Positions 51,503-62,584 of a stretch of 64,000 nucleotides of DNA are shown here, piece by piece. Both the position numbers and the translations under genes were made by a program. The stretch covers positions 744,001 to 808,000 of the forward strand of contig NZ_PFXK01000001.1 of the NCBI RefSeq assembly GCF_002812955.1, given 5' to 3'. The notes under the pieces are model-generated. The model did no database searches and had not been told where the DNA came from. It was given only the letters and a program-made list of their open reading frames with translations. Position 1 is the first letter of the stretch; each line of letters starts with the position of its first letter. The DNA is from Vibrio sp. HA2012 (GTDB lineage Bacteria > Pseudomonadota > Gammaproteobacteria > Enterobacterales > Vibrionaceae).

Positions 51503-53425
51503 TCAGCCTCGTTTTGACTTTCTACGCTTATTTGATCCGATATAAGCCACGTTCGATAATCCTCTCAGCGAATCCGGAACCACGCCCTGCCTGACTTGTT
51601 GCATCAACATGGTTATTTGCTGTTCCAAAGACTGTATAAAAGGCTGATAAGCCTGATTCTTCTCTGCAATTTCCTGCAACTGATGCTCCCAGCGTGCCGT
51701 CATATCCGGGTAAGTAGATTCCCCAGGTAAGGCATGAATTAATGCTCTTCCAGCCTCACTACTCACAATACTCTTTCCCTGCCTCTTTAACAGTTGCCTC
51801 TTAAACAGTGTGTCTAAAATACCCGCTCGGGTCGCTTCTGTTCCCAGCCCGTCCGTTTCGCGCAAAATTTTTTTCAGTTCTCTGTCTTCAACAAAGCGTG
51901 CTATTCCTGTCATCGCCTGTAATAACGTCGCCTCTGTAAAGTGTCTGGGGGGTTCTGTTTTTCTGTCTTTAATTTCTCCCTCCCGACAGATTAGCTGTGT
52001 ACCTTTATCCAGCGGAGGAACCGTTTCAACACCATCATCTTCATCGGTGACCTTTCCCAGCAGACATTTCCAGCCTTTTTCGACCAGTTGCCTTCCTTTT
52101 GCAATAAAACAACCACCAGCAATATCAAAAATCAGTTTAGCTTCGGCATATACGGCTGCTGGATAGAATTGCATCAGATATTGTCGGGCTATTTGCTGAT
52201 AAATTTTCAGCTCACTTCCGGACAATACATGCAAAGACATCTGCTTCGGCGTTGGGATAATAGCGTGGTGAGCATCGACTTTTTTATCATTCCATGCTTT
52301 GGACTGTAACGACAGATCCGCTTCCGTAGCCTGTTCCTCCAGTGACTTATCATTATGACGGATAGCCTCCAGTATGATAGCGGCCTGAGCATAATGTTCC
52401 TGTGGGAGGTACCGGCAATCGGAACGAGGATAAGTGATCAGCTTATGTTTTTCATACAAAGACTGACAGGCTGCTAATACTTCCTGCGCACTCATCCCAT
52501 AACGTCTGGCCGCATCAATCTGCAGAGCAGACAGCGAATAAGGCAACGGTGGAGTCTGCTGGGTTCGTTTCTGTTCAGACTCAGTGACTGTAGCCGTCTG
52601 CCCGGAAATCCTACCAGCAACATTCTCAATCAGTTTACGGTTCAATACCCGGCCTTCTTCATCCTGCCACGGGCGACAAGCTTCACTCGGTTTCCAGCGG
52701 GCACGAATATCAAAACTCTGCTCAGCATTCTGATACGGAATCAAAGCATACAGAGTACAATAATCTTTAGGGACAAAATGCTCTATTTCTTCATCACGCC
52801 GAACCACCAGCCCTAATACCGGAGTCTGTACCCGACCGACAGAAAGTACCCCCTGGTACCCGGCCTTTTGCCCCAGGAGCGTATAAGCCCGGGACATATT
52901 CATACCATACAGCCAGTCGGCTCTGGAACGAGCCAGAGCCGATACTGACAATGGAATGAAATCGCGGTTACAGCGCATCTGACTCAATGCTCTTTTCACT
53001 GCCGGTAAATTTAAATCATTGATAAGCAACCGCTGGATCTGAGCTTTTTTTGTCTGACTGACTTTCAGATAATCGATAACCTCATCCACCAACAATTGCC
53101 CTTCCCTGTCCGGATCTCCGGCATGAACAATCTCTTCGGCATCTTTTATCAGCCGCCGGATCACCCCTAACTGTTTCGCCGCGCTTTTACGTGCCCTGAG
53201 CTGCCATTGCCGGGGAATAATCGGCAGATCCGCCATGATCCATTTCTTATACTTTTCATCATAAGCATCTGGTTCGGCCTGCTCCAATAAGTGTCCGATA
53301 CACCAAGTCACTACATCGTTGTTTCCGCAACGAATGCAGCCCGGTTCACGCTTCTTGGTTCCGGGCAGAGCATCCGCAATGGCACGGCCAAGGCTGGGTT
53401 TTTCGGCAATAAAGAGTCGGGACAT
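51503..53425 (-). CDS. topB: DNA topoisomerase III
   Basis: This type IA topoisomerase decatenates DNA at replication forks. The 640-residue protein begins MSRLFIAEKPSLGRAIADALPG and has the TOPRIM acidic motif HAGDPDREGQLLVDEV near residue 100, and the active-site Tyr in KLITYPRSDCRYLP near residue 328. The order of type IA segments is complete. The C-terminus is short and ends in a basic tail (SNKRRKSKRG) without zinc ribbons, as in E. coli TopB (653 residues). It is divergent from sppA. Confidence 0.96.
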   Translation of the reverse strand: MSRLFIAEKPSLGRAIADALPGTKKREPGCIRCGNNDVVTWCIGHLLEQAEPDAYDEKYKKWIMADLPIIPRQWQLRARKSAAKQLGVIRRLIKDAEEIVHAGDPDREGQLLVDEVIDYLKVSQTKKAQIQRLLINDLNLPAVKRALSQMRCNRDFIPLSVSALARSRADWLYGMNMSRAYTLLGQKAGYQGVLSVGRVQTPVLGLVVRRDEEIEHFVPKDYCTLYALIPYQNAEQSFDIRARWKPSEACRPWQDEEGRVLNRKLIENVAGRISGQTATVTESEQKRTQQTPPLPYSLSALQIDAARRYGMSAQEVLAACQSLYEKHKLITYPRSDCRYLPQEHYAQAAIILEAIRHNDKSLEEQATEADLSLQSKAWNDKKVDAHHAIIPTPKQMSLHVLSGSELKIYQQIARQYLMQFYPAAVYAEAKLIFDIAGGCFIAKGRQLVEKGWKCLLGKVTDEDDGVETVPPLDKGTQLICREGEIKDRKTEPPRHFTEATLLQAMTGIARFVEDRELKKILRETDGLGTEATRAGILDTLFKRQLLKRQGKSIVSSEAGRALIHALPGESTYPDMTARWEHQLQEIAEKNQAYQPFIQSLEQQITMLMQQVRQGVVPDSLRGLSNVAYIGSNKRRKSKRG

Positions 53426-53637
53426 AGTGATGATAATTTTTTGTGGTAAAGTTGCCTATTATTCGAAACCTGATAACGAAATCAAGAAAAACTGGATATT
53501 CATACAGTTATTTACAAAAATAAATACTGAAAAGAAAGCCGGTGTTCCACAACCTTGTCCGCGCTATAGGGAATCTTCGTTGTTTTTCGCAGTCATAATC
53601 GCGTACGATCAGGCAAACGCCCCTGTAAGAGGAAAAC

Positions 53638-55491
53638 ATGAGAAAAATATTTCGATTCATTGGCTTAATATTCAAAAGCATCTGGAAGACCATCAACTTC
53701 CTTCGCCTTGCTGTTATTAACCTGTTTTTTATTATTATCATTGCCCTTATCTATCTGGGCTATACCCAGACCACCGAAACACCGGAGCCAAAAATCACAC
53801 AAGCCTCTCCACTGATGCTGAATCTCTCCGGCCCTATTGTTGAGCAGAAAAAATATATCGCACCGATGGAGTCGCTGACCGGTTCACTGCTTAACGAAGA
53901 AATGCCCAAAGAGAACCTGCTGTTTGACATCGTTGATACACTTCGTTATGCCAAAACCGATGCCAATATATCAGGTCTGATCCTCAATCTGCAGAATATG
54001 CCTGAAACGGGACTGACCAAGCTGCGCTATATTGCTAAAGCGATCAATGAGTTCAAAACATCAGGCAAACCGGTCTATGCTGTTGGCGGATACTACTCTC
54101 AGAGCCAGTATTATCTGGCCAGCTATGCCGATAAGATTTATATGGCTCCGGATGGCGGTGTCATGCTGCAGGGTTATGGTACCTATACGCTCTACTATAA
54201 AAGCCTGCTGGAAAAACTGGATATCAATACGCATGTATTTCGGGTAGGTACTTACAAATCTGCTATAGAGCCTTTTATTCGCGACAACATGTCCGAAGCA
54301 GCGAAGGAATCTGCATCCGTCTGGCTAACCCAGCTTTGGGGAGCCTATGTCGATGACGTCGCGAAAAACCGGCATATTGACGCTAAAGTCATCACACCAT
54401 CGATGGATGAACTCCTCAGGCAACTGAAAAGCGTTAATGGTAATCTGGCCGCTCTGACCCAAAAGCAAGGACTCATTGATGAGCTGGTAACACGTCAGCA
54501 ATTCCGGGCAGCCATGGCTGACGCTTTTGGAACACAAGGAAAAGACAGCTACCGTGCAATCAGCTATTACGATTACCTGCCAATGATAAAACCAACACCG
54601 GCAAACAGTGATGACGACATCGCTGTAATTGTAGCCAGCGGAACCATTCGGGATGGAGAACAGCCACGCGGCACAATCGGCAGTGAAACACTCTCTGCGC
54701 TGATCCGGCAGGCTAAAAATGATGAGCATGTAAAAGCCGTTGTTCTCAGGCTGAATACTCCGGGTGGGAGCTCTTTTGCATCAGAAGTGATCAGGAATGA
54801 AATTGAAGCACTGCAGGCTAGCGGAAAACCCGTTGTCGTATCCATGTCAGGTGTAACAGCATCCGGCGGATACTGGATTTCAGCCGGTGCTGATAAGATT
54901 GTTGCTCAGCCAACGACTCTGACCGGTTCTATTGGCATCTTCGGCGTATTCGCCACCGTAGAAAAAGGACTGAGCAAATTAGGGATCCACAGTGATGGGG
55001 TAGGTACCACACCGTTCGCAGGACTAAGCCCGACCCGCAATCTCTCGGATAAGGCTGGACAAGCCATTCAAATGAATATTGAGTATGGATACCAGCGCTT
55101 TATCCGTCTGGTCGGAGAGGGAAGAGATATGTCGCCGGATGCCGTCAATCGTGTCGCTCAGGGGCGGGTCTGGACCGGATATGATGCCATGAAGGCCGGG
55201 CTGGTTGATCAGATGGGAGATTTTGATGACGCTGTCGCTCTGGCCGCTGAACTGGCACAACTGGATTCCTATAATCTGTTGTGGGTAGAAGAGCCACTAT
55301 CAGCATCTGAGCAGTTGTTACTGGAACTTGCAGATCAAATCCACGCTTCGCTTGGTCTGAATGTTCAGGCTTTGCTACCGGAATCATTACGTTCTGTCAG
55401 TCAGCAACTGGTACAGGGTACTGAAATACTCTCTGATTTCAATGATCCCAAAGGCATATATGCTCTGTGTCTGACCTGTCAGACGGAGTGA
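53638..55491 (+). CDS. sppA: Signal peptide peptidase SppA, 67K type
   Basis: This inner-membrane serine protease digests signal peptides left after export. The 617-residue protein has one N-terminal membrane segment (about residues 18-40). Two tandem S49 domains follow. The catalytic Ser is in VVSMSGVTASGGYWIS (C-terminal domain, about residue 405), and the Lys base is in the N-terminal domain (the YKSAIEPF region near residue 205), as in E. coli 67K SppA. AGAGGA precedes ATG 53638. ansA follows behind a terminator, which is the conserved order in enterobacteria and vibrios. Confidence 0.95.
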   Translation: MRKIFRFIGLIFKSIWKTINFLRLAVINLFFIIIIALIYLGYTQTTETPEPKITQASPLMLNLSGPIVEQKKYIAPMESLTGSLLNEEMPKENLLFDIVDTLRYAKTDANISGLILNLQNMPETGLTKLRYIAKAINEFKTSGKPVYAVGGYYSQSQYYLASYADKIYMAPDGGVMLQGYGTYTLYYKSLLEKLDINTHVFRVGTYKSAIEPFIRDNMSEAAKESASVWLTQLWGAYVDDVAKNRHIDAKVITPSMDELLRQLKSVNGNLAALTQKQGLIDELVTRQQFRAAMADAFGTQGKDSYRAISYYDYLPMIKPTPANSDDDIAVIVASGTIRDGEQPRGTIGSETLSALIRQAKNDEHVKAVVLRLNTPGGSSFASEVIRNEIEALQASGKPVVVSMSGVTASGGYWISAGADKIVAQPTTLTGSIGIFGVFATVEKGLSKLGIHSDGVGTTPFAGLSPTRNLSDKAGQAIQMNIEYGYQRFIRLVGEGRDMSPDAVNRVAQGRVWTGYDAMKAGLVDQMGDFDDAVALAAELAQLDSYNLLWVEEPLSASEQLLLELADQIHASLGLNVQALLPESLRSVSQQLVQGTEILSDFNDPKGIYALCLTCQTE

Positions 55492-55529
55492 TCTTCTGGC
55501 TGACACCCACATTGAAGCGTACTAACGGT

Positions 55530-55560
55530 AAAACAGGCGTTCTTCGCCTGTTTTTCTTTT
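55530..55560 (+). terminator. Rho-independent terminator of sppA
   Basis: AAAACAGGCG (55530-55539) and CGCCTGTTTT (55545-55554) form a perfect 10-bp stem over a 5-base loop, followed by a T-rich run. It lies about 39 bases after the sppA stop. Confidence 0.92.
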
Positions 55561-55613
55561 TTGTGAGCCCGTATAATCCTCTCTCAGTGAATCAACTCAA
55601 CCAATCGGTCATC

Positions 55614-56627
55614 ATGCCAAGAAAACATATTTATATCGCATACACAGGCGGCACCATCGGAATGCAAAAGTCAGACAACGGCTATGTACCGGTTGCCGGA
55701 TTTATGGAACAACAACTGGCAGATATGCCGGAATTCCATCGCCCGGAAATGCCGGCTTATACATTCCATGAATATGAGCCGCTGATCGACTCCTCTGATA
55801 TGTCCCCGGCAGACTGGCAGCAGATCGCCAATGACATTAGAGACCATTATGATGAGTATGATGCGTTTGTTATTCTGCACGGTACTGACACTATGGCCTA
55901 TACAGCCTCAGCCCTCTCATTTATGCTGGAAAATCTGGGTAAACCAGTTATTGTTACCGGTTCACAAATCCCACTGGCAGAACTGCGCTCTGATGGTCAG
56001 GCAAACCTGCTGAATGCTCTGCATATCGCGGCAAACTATCCGATCAATGAAGTCACACTCTTCTTCAACAATCAGCTTATGCGTGGTAACCGCAGCACAA
56101 AATCTCATGCAGACGGTTTTAACGCTTTTACCTCACCGAATCTGCCACCTTTGCTGGAGGCCGGAATCAATATTCAGATCAGCAGTAATGTGACGGTCGG
56201 TAAGATGCCGGAAGGTAAATTTAAGGTTCACACCATTACTCCCCAGCCTATCGGGGTAGTCACCATGTATCCGGGCATTTCCCATGAAGTGATCCGTAAT
56301 ACACTGAGACAGCCGGTCAATGCTATGATCCTGCTGACATTTGGTGTAGGAAATGCACCTCAGAATCCTCAGCTTCTGGCACATCTTAAAGAAGCGTCTG
56401 AACGGGGAGTCATTGTCGTTAACCTGACCCAATGTCTGGCAGGTAAAGTTAACATGGGAGGGTATGCGACCGGATGTGCTTTGGCTGATGCAGGTGTGAT
56501 CAGCGGGTATGATATGACCCCGGAAGCTGCACTGGCTAAGCTGCATTTTCTGTTAAGCCAGAATCTCAGCTATGACGAAATAAAAATTCAGATGCAAAAA
56601 GTATTAAGAGATGAGATGAGCCTCTAA
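55614..56627 (+). CDS. ansA: L-asparaginase I (cytoplasmic)
   Basis: This enzyme hydrolyses L-asparagine to aspartate and ammonia. The protein has 337 residues from ATG 55614, which matches E. coli AnsA (338). The two catalytic threonines are in YIAYTGGTIGMQ (about residue 12-15) and in VILHGTDTMAYTASALSF (about residue 90). No signal peptide is present, so it is the cytoplasmic type. An in-frame start at 55467 would overlap sppA and the terminator and is rejected. The ribosome site is weak. Confidence 0.95.
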   Translation: MPRKHIYIAYTGGTIGMQKSDNGYVPVAGFMEQQLADMPEFHRPEMPAYTFHEYEPLIDSSDMSPADWQQIANDIRDHYDEYDAFVILHGTDTMAYTASALSFMLENLGKPVIVTGSQIPLAELRSDGQANLLNALHIAANYPINEVTLFFNNQLMRGNRSTKSHADGFNAFTSPNLPPLLEAGINIQISSNVTVGKMPEGKFKVHTITPQPIGVVTMYPGISHEVIRNTLRQPVNAMILLTFGVGNAPQNPQLLAHLKEASERGVIVVNLTQCLAGKVNMGGYATGCALADAGVISGYDMTPEAALAKLHFLLSQNLSYDEIKIQMQKVLRDEMSL

Positions 56628-56736
56628 TAATTACTTTTTTCAAAAAAACAGCCGCCCTATATACTGACTGAGTACAAAGAATCAACCTGTCCCTGAAGAA
56701 TTACCCTACAGGGACAGAACATCCGAGCAGGACACA

Positions 56737-57561
56737 ATGATCAATCTGAAAAATTCACTTGTTATACTGAGCTCTCTGACACTGCTCTCCGGCTGTTTTG
56801 AAGGCCGAATCAATACAAAAAAACTGTGTGAAGAGAATCCGGCACTCAGATGCGAGCAACTCAATATGAACGACGGCCAGTGCCGGCATCCCCGAACCAA
56901 CCTCATATGGCACCGGCATGTCACGCAGCAGGAACCCACCATTGCTAACAAAATTCAGGAGTTCCACTTTGTCGACGAGTATCAGAAGTGCCTCGAACTG
57001 GCGGCTCAGATCGAACCAACCAAGCCCGGCAATAAAAAAGAAAATCGCTTCAATGCCCTGATGAGCACCTACAAAGAACAGGAACGTCTGCTTGAAGAAA
57101 TCGGCCATTCCGACTCACCTTCAGCACTCTACTTTATGTGGACCAAAGGCGATAACCGGGCCAAGGTAAAATTTCTCAGTCTGGAAGGCTCCGGTAAGCT
57201 GCAGACTGCTGAATTACAGTATGCACTGGCAACTTATTACATTACCCGAGATAAAGAGAAGACAGTAGTATTGCTGGAAAATGCCCTGACACTGACTAAA
57301 GCGGATCAGCTCAACAGTGCGGTCATTGAATCATTAGCCAGCGTTAACCAATCGCTGGGACATAAGCGACACGCCTATATCTGGGTAATGGTTGCCCGGG
57401 AGCTGGAACTGCCGATCGCCTCAGATCGTCACCTAGCAGTGCTCTACCCCTTCAGTGAAAAAGAAGCCGAACGGTTACAGGAAATCGCAACCAATATTAC
57501 CGATGCGTTGAAAGACGGACAGTACAAGAAGAATATGTTGCCCGCCTATGCTGAAAAGTGA
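56737..57561 (+). CDS. Probable lipoprotein, DUF2989-like
   Basis: This 274-residue protein has a lipobox (LTLLSGCF, Cys20) after a short hydrophobic signal, so it should be a lipid-anchored envelope protein. The mature part is helical with tetratricopeptide-like spacing in the second half (about residues 140-230: LQTAELQYALATYYITRDKEKTVVLLENALTL and so on, which resembles SEL1 or TPR repeats). It also has a Cys-rich N-terminal part (residues 30-50). I recall a DUF2989 family of vibrio lipoproteins near ansA, so the assignment is from memory. AGGAC precedes ATG 56737. The function is unknown. Confidence 0.72.
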   Translation: MINLKNSLVILSSLTLLSGCFEGRINTKKLCEENPALRCEQLNMNDGQCRHPRTNLIWHRHVTQQEPTIANKIQEFHFVDEYQKCLELAAQIEPTKPGNKKENRFNALMSTYKEQERLLEEIGHSDSPSALYFMWTKGDNRAKVKFLSLEGSGKLQTAELQYALATYYITRDKEKTVVLLENALTLTKADQLNSAVIESLASVNQSLGHKRHAYIWVMVARELELPIASDRHLAVLYPFSEKEAERLQEIATNITDALKDGQYKKNMLPAYAEK

Positions 57562-57628
57562 TCACGATAATGTATATCTGATATTAAGCAACAAAACTGT
57601 AATTCGATAACAAATGTAGGTCGGTGCA

Positions 57629-58060
57629 TTACCCGACCTCCTTACCAGCAGTGCTAAAAATCAGTGCAACCGAGTTCACACAATAGCGTTCTCCCGTAGT
57701 GACCGGCCCATCGGGAAAAACATGCCCCAGATGACTGTCACACGCCGCACAGCGTATCTCTGTCCTTCTCATTCCATGACTAAGATCCTCCACATACCGC
57801 AATGCCGTGTCGCTGACAGGAGCATCAAAACTCGGCCAGCCACATCCTGAGTCGTACTTATGCGCTGAGTGAAACAACGGTGTACGACAACAGGTGCACA
57901 GATACTCGCCAGTGTCACGATTGTGCAGCAGAATTCCAGAAAAAGGAGCCTCCGTTTCACCCTGTCTGCATATTTTATATTCCTTTTCTGTCAAAAGGTT
58001 ACGCCATTCAGTATCGGACTTAATCACAGTTTTAGTGGTATCTGAAACTTTCTCACTCAT
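57629..58060 (-). CDS. msrB: Peptide-methionine (R)-S-oxide reductase MsrB
   Basis: This enzyme repairs the R form of methionine sulfoxide in proteins. The 143-residue protein has two zinc-binding CxxC pairs (CTCC and CAAC), the family sequence [14 protein letters not shown] and HVFPDGP, and the catalytic Cys in [13 protein letters not shown]. The length is typical. ATG 58060 with GGTGAG upstream is chosen over GTG 58066. It is convergent with the lipoprotein gene (67 bases) and divergent from gapA. Confidence 0.96.
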   Translation of the reverse strand: MSEKVSDTTKTVIKSDTEWRNLLTEKEYKICRQGETEAPFSGILLHNRDTGEYLCTCCRTPLFHSAHKYDSGCGWPSFDAPVSDTALRYVEDLSHGMRRTEIRCAACDSHLGHVFPDGPVTTGERYCVNSVALIFSTAGKEVG

Positions 58061-58066
58061 TGTCAC

Positions 58067-59387
<1,321 letters not shown>

Positions 59388-59421
59388 GCATTAGATAAAG
59401 ACTTTCTTTGAAGAAAGATTA

Positions 59422-59448
59422 AAAAAGGCGGCCACTGGTCGCCTTTTT
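59422..59448 (+). terminator. Rho-independent terminator of gapA
   Basis: AAAAAGGCG (59422-59430) and CGCCTTTTT (59440-59448) pair, with CC/GG pairs inside the loop. The T run at the end is five long. It lies 34 bases after the stop. Confidence 0.88.
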
Positions 59449-59547
59449 GTGTTTTATACCGAGTAAAATGATTTATACCGATGCCGGTAATCAATTATTA
59501 CCGGATAGCATCCTAATCCACAAACTACAACCAAGGATCCCTTACCT

Positions 59548-60432
59548 ATGGAACTAAGAAAGCTCCCTGCAATTGCTGTATTGTCAGACAACGTCACTAT
59601 TATTGAAAAAAACGGCATTCAGATTGTACGTGTCATACACGACAAAGCTGAAGCGGGTATTGCTCTGCACGGCGGCCACGTCCTGTGGTTTAAGCCTGCC
59701 GGTCAGGAAGACCTTATCTGGCTGAGCGAAAAGGCTGAATTTAACCCGGAAAAAGCATTACGGGGTGGCATACCTGTCTGTTGGCCATGGTTTGGTACTG
59801 TTGCCGCACCATCACACGGCTTTGTCCGTACCAGCCCATGGCATATCGTAGAACACAGGGAAACAGAAGATGGCGTACTTATCTGCCTGGGACTGGAAGA
59901 AAGTGAAGAATCACTAACTGTCTGGCCAAATACTTTCCAGGCTCGTCTGTACGTTGAAATAGCAGAAACACTCAAAGTAACACTGGATGTGACCAACACC
60001 GATGATAAAGCATGGAAATTCTCCGGTGCATTACACACTTACCTGAACATCGCAGATATTCGTGAGTCGGTTACAACCGGCATGGGAGGTGAGTTCATCG
60101 ACAAATTACAAAATGGTCAACGCACGCAAGGCGGAGCAGAACTGCAGCTGACCGATACGGTTGACCGTGTGTATACTCAGCCAGAAGATACTCTGGAAAT
60201 CACTGACCCTAAATATAATCGCACTATTACTGTGACCAACTGTGGCCACAACAGTGCCGTTATCTGGAACCCATGGGAAACAGGCTCTAAGAATATGGCT
60301 GATATGGCTGATGATGGTTATAACACTATGCTGTGTGTAGAATCAGTCTGGAACGCTGCCAGCCTTGAAGAAGGTAAAACCCTTCAACCAGGTGAAAGCC
60401 ATCAGCTTATCACTGAGATTGCGGCGAAGTAA
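59548..60432 (+). CDS. yeaD: D-hexose-6-phosphate mutarotase YeaD
   Basis: This 294-residue cytoplasmic enzyme of the aldose-1-epimerase-like family interconverts anomers of hexose 6-phosphates. Family signatures visible are HGGHVLWFKPAGQEDLIWLSEKA (with a His-Gly-Gly strand), GGIPVCWPWFG, the catalytic-site region SHGFVRTSPW, and ALHTYLNIADI; a catalytic Glu should lie in the C-terminal part (CVESVWN). AAGGA precedes ATG 59548. It lies downstream of gapA, as in E. coli (gapA-yeaD), behind a terminator. Confidence 0.94.
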   Translation: MELRKLPAIAVLSDNVTIIEKNGIQIVRVIHDKAEAGIALHGGHVLWFKPAGQEDLIWLSEKAEFNPEKALRGGIPVCWPWFGTVAAPSHGFVRTSPWHIVEHRETEDGVLICLGLEESEESLTVWPNTFQARLYVEIAETLKVTLDVTNTDDKAWKFSGALHTYLNIADIRESVTTGMGGEFIDKLQNGQRTQGGAELQLTDTVDRVYTQPEDTLEITDPKYNRTITVTNCGHNSAVIWNPWETGSKNMADMADDGYNTMLCVESVWNAASLEEGKTLQPGESHQLITEIAAK

Positions 60433-60464
60433 TTCATACTAACCAGCCCAGACTCAAAACAGAT

Positions 60465-60507
60465 AAAGGGGATAAGATGTTCTCATCGGTTCCCCTTTTC
60501 TTTTTCG
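60465..60507 (+). terminator. Probable terminator of yeaD
   Basis: AAAGGGGA (60465-60472) pairs with TCCCCTTT (60491-60498), and an inner GATG / CATC stem (60476-60479, 60484-60487) extends it. The sequence ends with TTCTTTTT. Confidence 0.75.
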
Positions 60508-60553
60508 TTTCTGCTAAACTCCGCTAAAAATAAACAAAACAGAGAAATAAATA

Positions 60554-61372
60554 ATGGCCTATCAGTGCCCTATTTGTCAGTCCGAACTCAGTGAGACGGA
60601 TAACCGCTATCAATGCAAGCATAATCACCAGTTTGACCTGGCTAAAGAAGGCTATGTGAATCTGATGCCAGCCAATCAGAAGCGCTCAAAAAATCCTGGT
60701 GATAATAAAGATATGATGCAGGCGCGCCGCCGCTTTCTGGAATCAGGCAATTACGCCCCTCTGGCAATAAAAGTGGCAGAAATTTGCCAGCAATTTCTGA
60801 ACGGCAGTCAGTATCGTCTTCTGGATATCGGCTGTGGGGAAGGCTATTACACACATCAGGTACAGCAAGGACTATCGGCAACGGAACCAAAATCCATCGT
60901 ATATGGACTGGATATATCAAAAGTTGCTGTTCGTTATGCTGCCAAGCGCTACCCTGCCTGCCTCTTCTCCGTCGCCTCCAGCCACCGCCTACCATTCACC
61001 AACCATAGTTTAGATGCCATTCTGCGCATCTATGCCCCATGCCGAGCCGAAGAGCTCTACCGTTGTACGGCTGAACAAGGCATAGTGGTTACCGTAACAC
61101 CAGCAGCGAGACATCTTTATCAGCTACGTGAGAAGATCTATACCCAAGTCAGAGCACATGATGAAACAACAGAAGAGATGACCGGGTTCGAGTTGACGCA
61201 TCAGGAAAAACTTCACTACCCCATGCAGTTATCTGGCAGCCAGACACTGGATCTGCTGCAAATGACACCTTTTGCCTGGAAAGCAAGCGAAGAGCTTAAA
61301 CAATCCCTGCAGGCTGCCGATATATTTCATTGTGAGGCTGATTTTATGCTTCGGGTATACAAAAAAGTATAA
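60554..61372 (+). CDS. rlmA: 23S rRNA (guanine745-N1)-methyltransferase RlmA
   Basis: This enzyme methylates G745 of 23S rRNA. The 272-residue protein has an N-terminal zinc ribbon (CPICQSEL...YQCKHNHQFDLAKEGYVNLM, with the fourth ligand a His), and a class I methyltransferase domain with the SAM motif LLDIGCGEGYYT near residue 92. The end FHCEADFMLRVYKK also fits. The ribosome site is poor. The length agrees with E. coli RlmA (269). The 207 bases after it are described under the dyad at 61506-61532. Confidence 0.95.
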   Translation: MAYQCPICQSELSETDNRYQCKHNHQFDLAKEGYVNLMPANQKRSKNPGDNKDMMQARRRFLESGNYAPLAIKVAEICQQFLNGSQYRLLDIGCGEGYYTHQVQQGLSATEPKSIVYGLDISKVAVRYAAKRYPACLFSVASSHRLPFTNHSLDAILRIYAPCRAEELYRCTAEQGIVVTVTPAARHLYQLREKIYTQVRAHDETTEEMTGFELTHQEKLHYPMQLSGSQTLDLLQMTPFAWKASEELKQSLQAADIFHCEADFMLRVYKKV

Positions 61373-61505
61373 AGTTTGTTTTATTTGGTCTGTTTTTTGC
61401 TTAGTACTAAGCCAATCACTATGAATAAAGTAAAACATCATGGTCACTGCCTGTTTTCATATCTAACCTCTTGATAAGCAGACAGAATAAAAACACGGTA
61501 AAAAA

Positions 61506-61532
61506 CGGCAAAAATGACTTAAGTTTTTGCCG
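61506..61532. repeat. 9-bp perfect inverted repeat upstream of the small gene at 61580
   Basis: CGGCAAAAA (61506-61514) and TTTTTGCCG (61524-61532) are perfect inverted copies with a 9-base loop. It is not followed by a T run, so it is more likely an operator or an RNA hairpin in the leader than a terminator of rlmA, which ends 134 bases before it. Confidence 0.5.
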
Positions 61533-61579
61533 ATTACGCCGATAGGTTTATTAGTAAACGAAGATCATTGAGGCCCGGT

Positions 61580-61951
61580 ATGACGCCAGTAGGAATAAAT
61601 AACGCTGCACAGGCTTATGCGACACAAGCCAAAAACGCTCCGTCAACTCCTCAGCCATCCGCTGATGCAACCAAAGAAGCCGCTAAGGCACTGAAAGTGG
61701 AACAAAATAAAGTCACTCTTTCAGATGAAGGCAAAGCACTTCTGGCCGCACTTTCTGAAATAGAAAAAGAAAGTGATAAAGCAGTAGAAAAAGACAAAGA
61801 TTTTACCGATAAGGTAGAATCGTTTACTCATGGAGCACTGGGCATGAGCAGCCCGGATAAGATTGAAGAAGCAGAAGACAGCTCTTATTCAGCAGGCCAG
61901 TATCTTTCTGGTGCCCTTACGGCTGGAGCGCTACTGTTAGCGGTTATTTAA
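61580..61951 (+). CDS. Uncharacterised small protein with C-terminal hydrophobic segment
   Basis: I do not recognise this 123-residue protein. The N-terminal part is Ala-, Gln- and Pro-rich, then charged and helical (KALKVEQNKVTLSDEGKALLAALSE and following). The last 16 residues (YLSGALTAGALLLAVI) are hydrophobic, so it could be tail-anchored in the membrane. The ATG 61580 with GAGG upstream is chosen; TTG 61568 overlaps that site. Composition and helix pattern resemble small surface or flagellar-associated proteins, but nothing specific is visible. It is convergent with ycgN. Confidence 0.75.
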   Translation: MTPVGINNAAQAYATQAKNAPSTPQPSADATKEAAKALKVEQNKVTLSDEGKALLAALSEIEKESDKAVEKDKDFTDKVESFTHGALGMSSPDKIEEAEDSSYSAGQYLSGALTAGALLLAVI

Positions 61952-61996
61952 CCAACGTCGGTATAACCGCTTTTTTGATATCTGATATAATATACC

Positions 61997-62014
61997 ATCC
62001 CTATCGGTAGGGAT
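61997..62014 (-). terminator. Hairpin overlapping the ycgN stop codon
   Basis: ATCCCTA (61997-62003) and TAGGGAT (62008-62014) form a perfect 7-bp stem with a TCGG loop. The ycgN stop lies in the arm. On the minus strand the downstream sequence is AT-rich, but no strong T run is present. Confidence 0.4.
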
Positions 62015-62438
62015 GATTCTGCACGTGGTCTTCCCAATTTACCACATCCACCTCGTAGACTACCTTATTTCTGACACTTTCACCTGCAGCATGCATGGCT
62101 GATTTAGAACCGGTCAGTAACGGATGCCATACCGGCAACGCACAGCCTTCAGCAAGCAGTCGATAGGCACATGTTTCCGGCAACCAGTTGAATTCATGGA
62201 TATTCTCTTTTGTCAGCTTCAGACACTCTTCACCAGAGGTAAACCGGTTAGGGTAATCTTTACAGGCACAGGTCTTACTATTCAGCCAACTACAGGCTAC
62301 ATTTGTGTAGTAAACTTCATCCGTATCCTCATCCATCAGTTTATGCAGACAACATTTACCACATCCATCACACAGAGACTCCCACTCTGCTTCAGTCATC
62401 TCTTCCAGTGTTTTTGTCTGCCAGAATGGAACTGTCAT
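62001..62438 (-). CDS. ycgN: UPF0260 protein YcgN
   Basis: This 145-residue protein belongs to the UPF0260/YcgN family with the zinc- or iron-binding cysteine cluster [11 protein letters not shown] near residue 24, and Cys in [19 protein letters not shown] and PETCAYRLL. The pattern is a CxxCxxCC-type cluster also found in the YkgJ family. The function is unknown. The length matches E. coli YcgN (about 148). A second, smaller cysteine-cluster protein lies divergent 146 bases away. Confidence 0.93.
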   Translation of the reverse strand: MTVPFWQTKTLEEMTEAEWESLCDGCGKCCLHKLMDEDTDEVYYTNVACSWLNSKTCACKDYPNRFTSGEECLKLTKENIHEFNWLPETCAYRLLAEGCALPVWHPLLTGSKSAMHAAGESVRNKVVYEVDVVNWEDHVQNHPYR

Positions 62439-62584
62439 CGCTTGTCTGCCTATACTTGCTGCTTGGATAAGGGGGTGATTTATACCCTTCTAAAGGATAA
62501 AGTTCAAGCCAGAATCAGTTTACTTCACAAGATTCCTTTTATATCATCCCGGCTCGTTTTTATTTCGGATCGACAGAGACAAAG

